Shown here: piece by piece, positions 5,198 to 5,620 of the stretch | Layout of the letters: each line of letters opens with the position of its first letter | Numbering within the stretch: position 1 is the first letter of the stretch | Origin: Spirochaetales bacterium | Lineage (GTDB): Bacteria > Spirochaetota > Spirochaetia > JABEVK01 | DNA length: 5,620 nucleotides | Assembly (NCBI GenBank): GCA_013043995.1 | Contig: JABEVL010000041.1 | Span: 1 to 5,620, forward strand | Direction: 5' to 3' | The notes under the pieces: model-generated | The model's input: only the letters and a program-made list of their open reading frames with translations | Database searches by the model: none | Told to the model about the DNA's origin: nothing | Translations under genes and position numbers: made by a program

Positions 5198-5620
5198 AGA
5201 GGCACCTCCGGGTTGAAACAGCGGAACTGATGTTCCCCGGTAGCGGTTAGGGGAGGAATTTGCTGGGTACAGACGGGCCGTACCCGGGTGCATCGGGGTG
5301 CAAACGGGCAGCCGGGTTCAGGATGCGAAGGATCGGGAGGATTGCCGGGGATCAGGGTTAGAGGATGGGTCGTCCACCGTTGTCCCCACACCAAGCGCGA
5401 ACTCAAAAGTGCCTGGGTATAGGGACTTCGGGGCGAATCCAGAACCTGGCGGACAGGGCCCGTTTCAAGGATCAGACCGGCGTACATGACAAGAATGCGG
5501 TCAGAAAGGCCTGCGACAAGCTCCAGATCGTGCGAAATGAAAACCAAGGCCAAATGGGTACAGACGGGCCGTACCCGGGTGCATCGGGGTGCAAACGGGC
5601 AGCCGGGTTCAGGATGCGAA
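5194..5620 (-). CDS. OppD/DppD-type ATP-binding protein, C-terminal part only; homology breaks at about 5554
   Basis: Reading from 5553 to the TGA at 5194-5196 gives 119 residues of an OppD-type ATPase C-terminus: LALVFISHDLELV with the switch histidine, DRILVMYAGLILETG, SPYTQALL, LIPGNPPDP, then GCPFAPRC, VRPVC, a GEHQFRCF ending and PEVPL. This is the Opp/Dpp C-terminal extension with its four cysteines. Walker A, signature and Walker B should lie upstream on the minus strand. Instead, bases 5555-5620 are an exact copy of 5264-5329, in the same frame, so upstream of the LALVF segment the frame reads a second SHPEPGCPFAPRC block where D-loop sequence is expected. Either the gene carries an internal tandem duplication or the end of the assembly is chimeric; I treat 5194-5554 as the trustworthy part. 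The stop overlaps the TTG of the OppF-type gene, and its last codons contain that gene's Shine-Dalgarno. Confidence 0.85.
   Translation of the reverse strand, partial: SHPEPGCPFAPRCTRVRPVCTHLALVFISHDLELVAGLSDRILVMYAGLILETGPVRQVLDSPRSPYTQALLSSRLVWGQRWTTHPLTLIPGNPPDPSHPEPGCPFAPRCTRVRPVCTQQIPPLTATGEHQFRCFNPEVPL
5203..5209 (-). promoter_or_regulatory. Perfect Shine-Dalgarno that fixes the TTG start of the OppF-type gene
   Basis: GGAGGTG on the minus strand, five bases before the TTG at 5197 and inside the last codons of the OppD-type gene. With the TTGA stop-start overlap it indicates translational coupling of the two ATPase subunits, which assemble as a pair. Confidence 0.75.
5264..5329. repeat. 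Direct repeat, copy 1 (66 bp), inside the OppD-type gene
   Basis: This stretch encodes the CPFAPRC cysteine block in its normal place in the OppD C-terminus. It is identical over all 66 bases to 5555-5620. The offset is 291 bp, exactly 97 codons. The bases just left of the copies differ (C at 5263, A at 5554). Confidence 0.97.
5555..5620. repeat. Direct repeat, copy 2 (66 bp), running exactly to the right edge
   Basis: Exact copy of 5264-5329 in the same orientation and reading frame. It ends at the last base of the window, so its true length is unknown. It replaces the sequence expected upstream of the LALVFISHDL segment of an OppD-type ATPase. Confidence 0.97.

Noticed and set aside
5198..5293. 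N-terminal extension of the OppF-type protein to the ATG at 5293
   Set aside because: The extra 32 residues are the OppD-type coding sequence in another frame; the TTG at 5197 has the ribosome site and begins the homology.
1..5620. CRISPR array, tRNA/rRNA, insertion sequence, attachment site or defence system
   Set aside because: No spaced repeat array, cloverleaf-like segment, transposase or integrase frame, or terminal inverted repeats were seen; the only long repeat is the 66-bp pair in the OppD-type gene.

Overview
The window carries eight protein genes, two of them cut by the window ends. Seven lie on the minus strand. The content points to a Gram-negative (diderm) bacterium of moderately high GC: a clpS-clpA pair, a soluble-lytic-transglycosylase-fold enzyme, a signal-peptide protein and an Opp/Dpp-type peptide importer. 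The sequence alone does not give a phylum. Both ends fall inside genes.

Layout, left to right. Bases 1-726 (minus) hold the N-terminal domain and the start of the first AAA+ module of ClpA, cut at the left edge. ClpS (723-1034, minus) overlaps it by four bases (ATGA). Upstream on the same strand are an unnamed membrane protein with four predicted helices (1079-1942) and a lytic transglycosylase-domain protein (2003-2713). These four genes are co-directional, with gaps of 60 and 44 bp and one 4-bp overlap, so they could be one transcript. However, a good promoter-like pair sits directly in front of clpS. A divergent promoter region (about 2695-2790) with a perfect 6-4-6 inverted repeat separates the transglycosylase from the only plus-strand gene, a secreted two-part protein (2790-3536). 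After a convergent gap comes a small DUF1761-type membrane protein (3640-4059, minus). Last come the two ATPase genes of an oligopeptide/dipeptide ABC importer: an OppF-type ATPase (4211-5197) and the 3' part of an OppD-type ATPase (5194 to the right edge).

How the genes work together. ClpS delivers N-degron substrates to ClpA, which unfolds them for ClpP. ClpA translation is probably coupled to ClpS. The two ATPases would form the paired nucleotide-binding domains of a peptide importer; the permease and binding-protein genes are presumed to lie off the right edge. The transglycosylase, the four-helix protein and the secreted protein have no assignable joint pathway.

Main oddities: (i) a perfect, in-frame 66-bp direct repeat, offset 291 bp, that ends exactly at the right edge and interrupts the OppD homology (tandem duplication or assembly artefact); (ii) three consecutive minus-strand genes lack a Shine-Dalgarno sequence but have a -10-like hexamer 6-9 bases before the start codon, which suggests leaderless mRNAs; (iii) ClpS substitutions in and next to its substrate pocket. 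I saw no convincing undescribed defence or mobile system.
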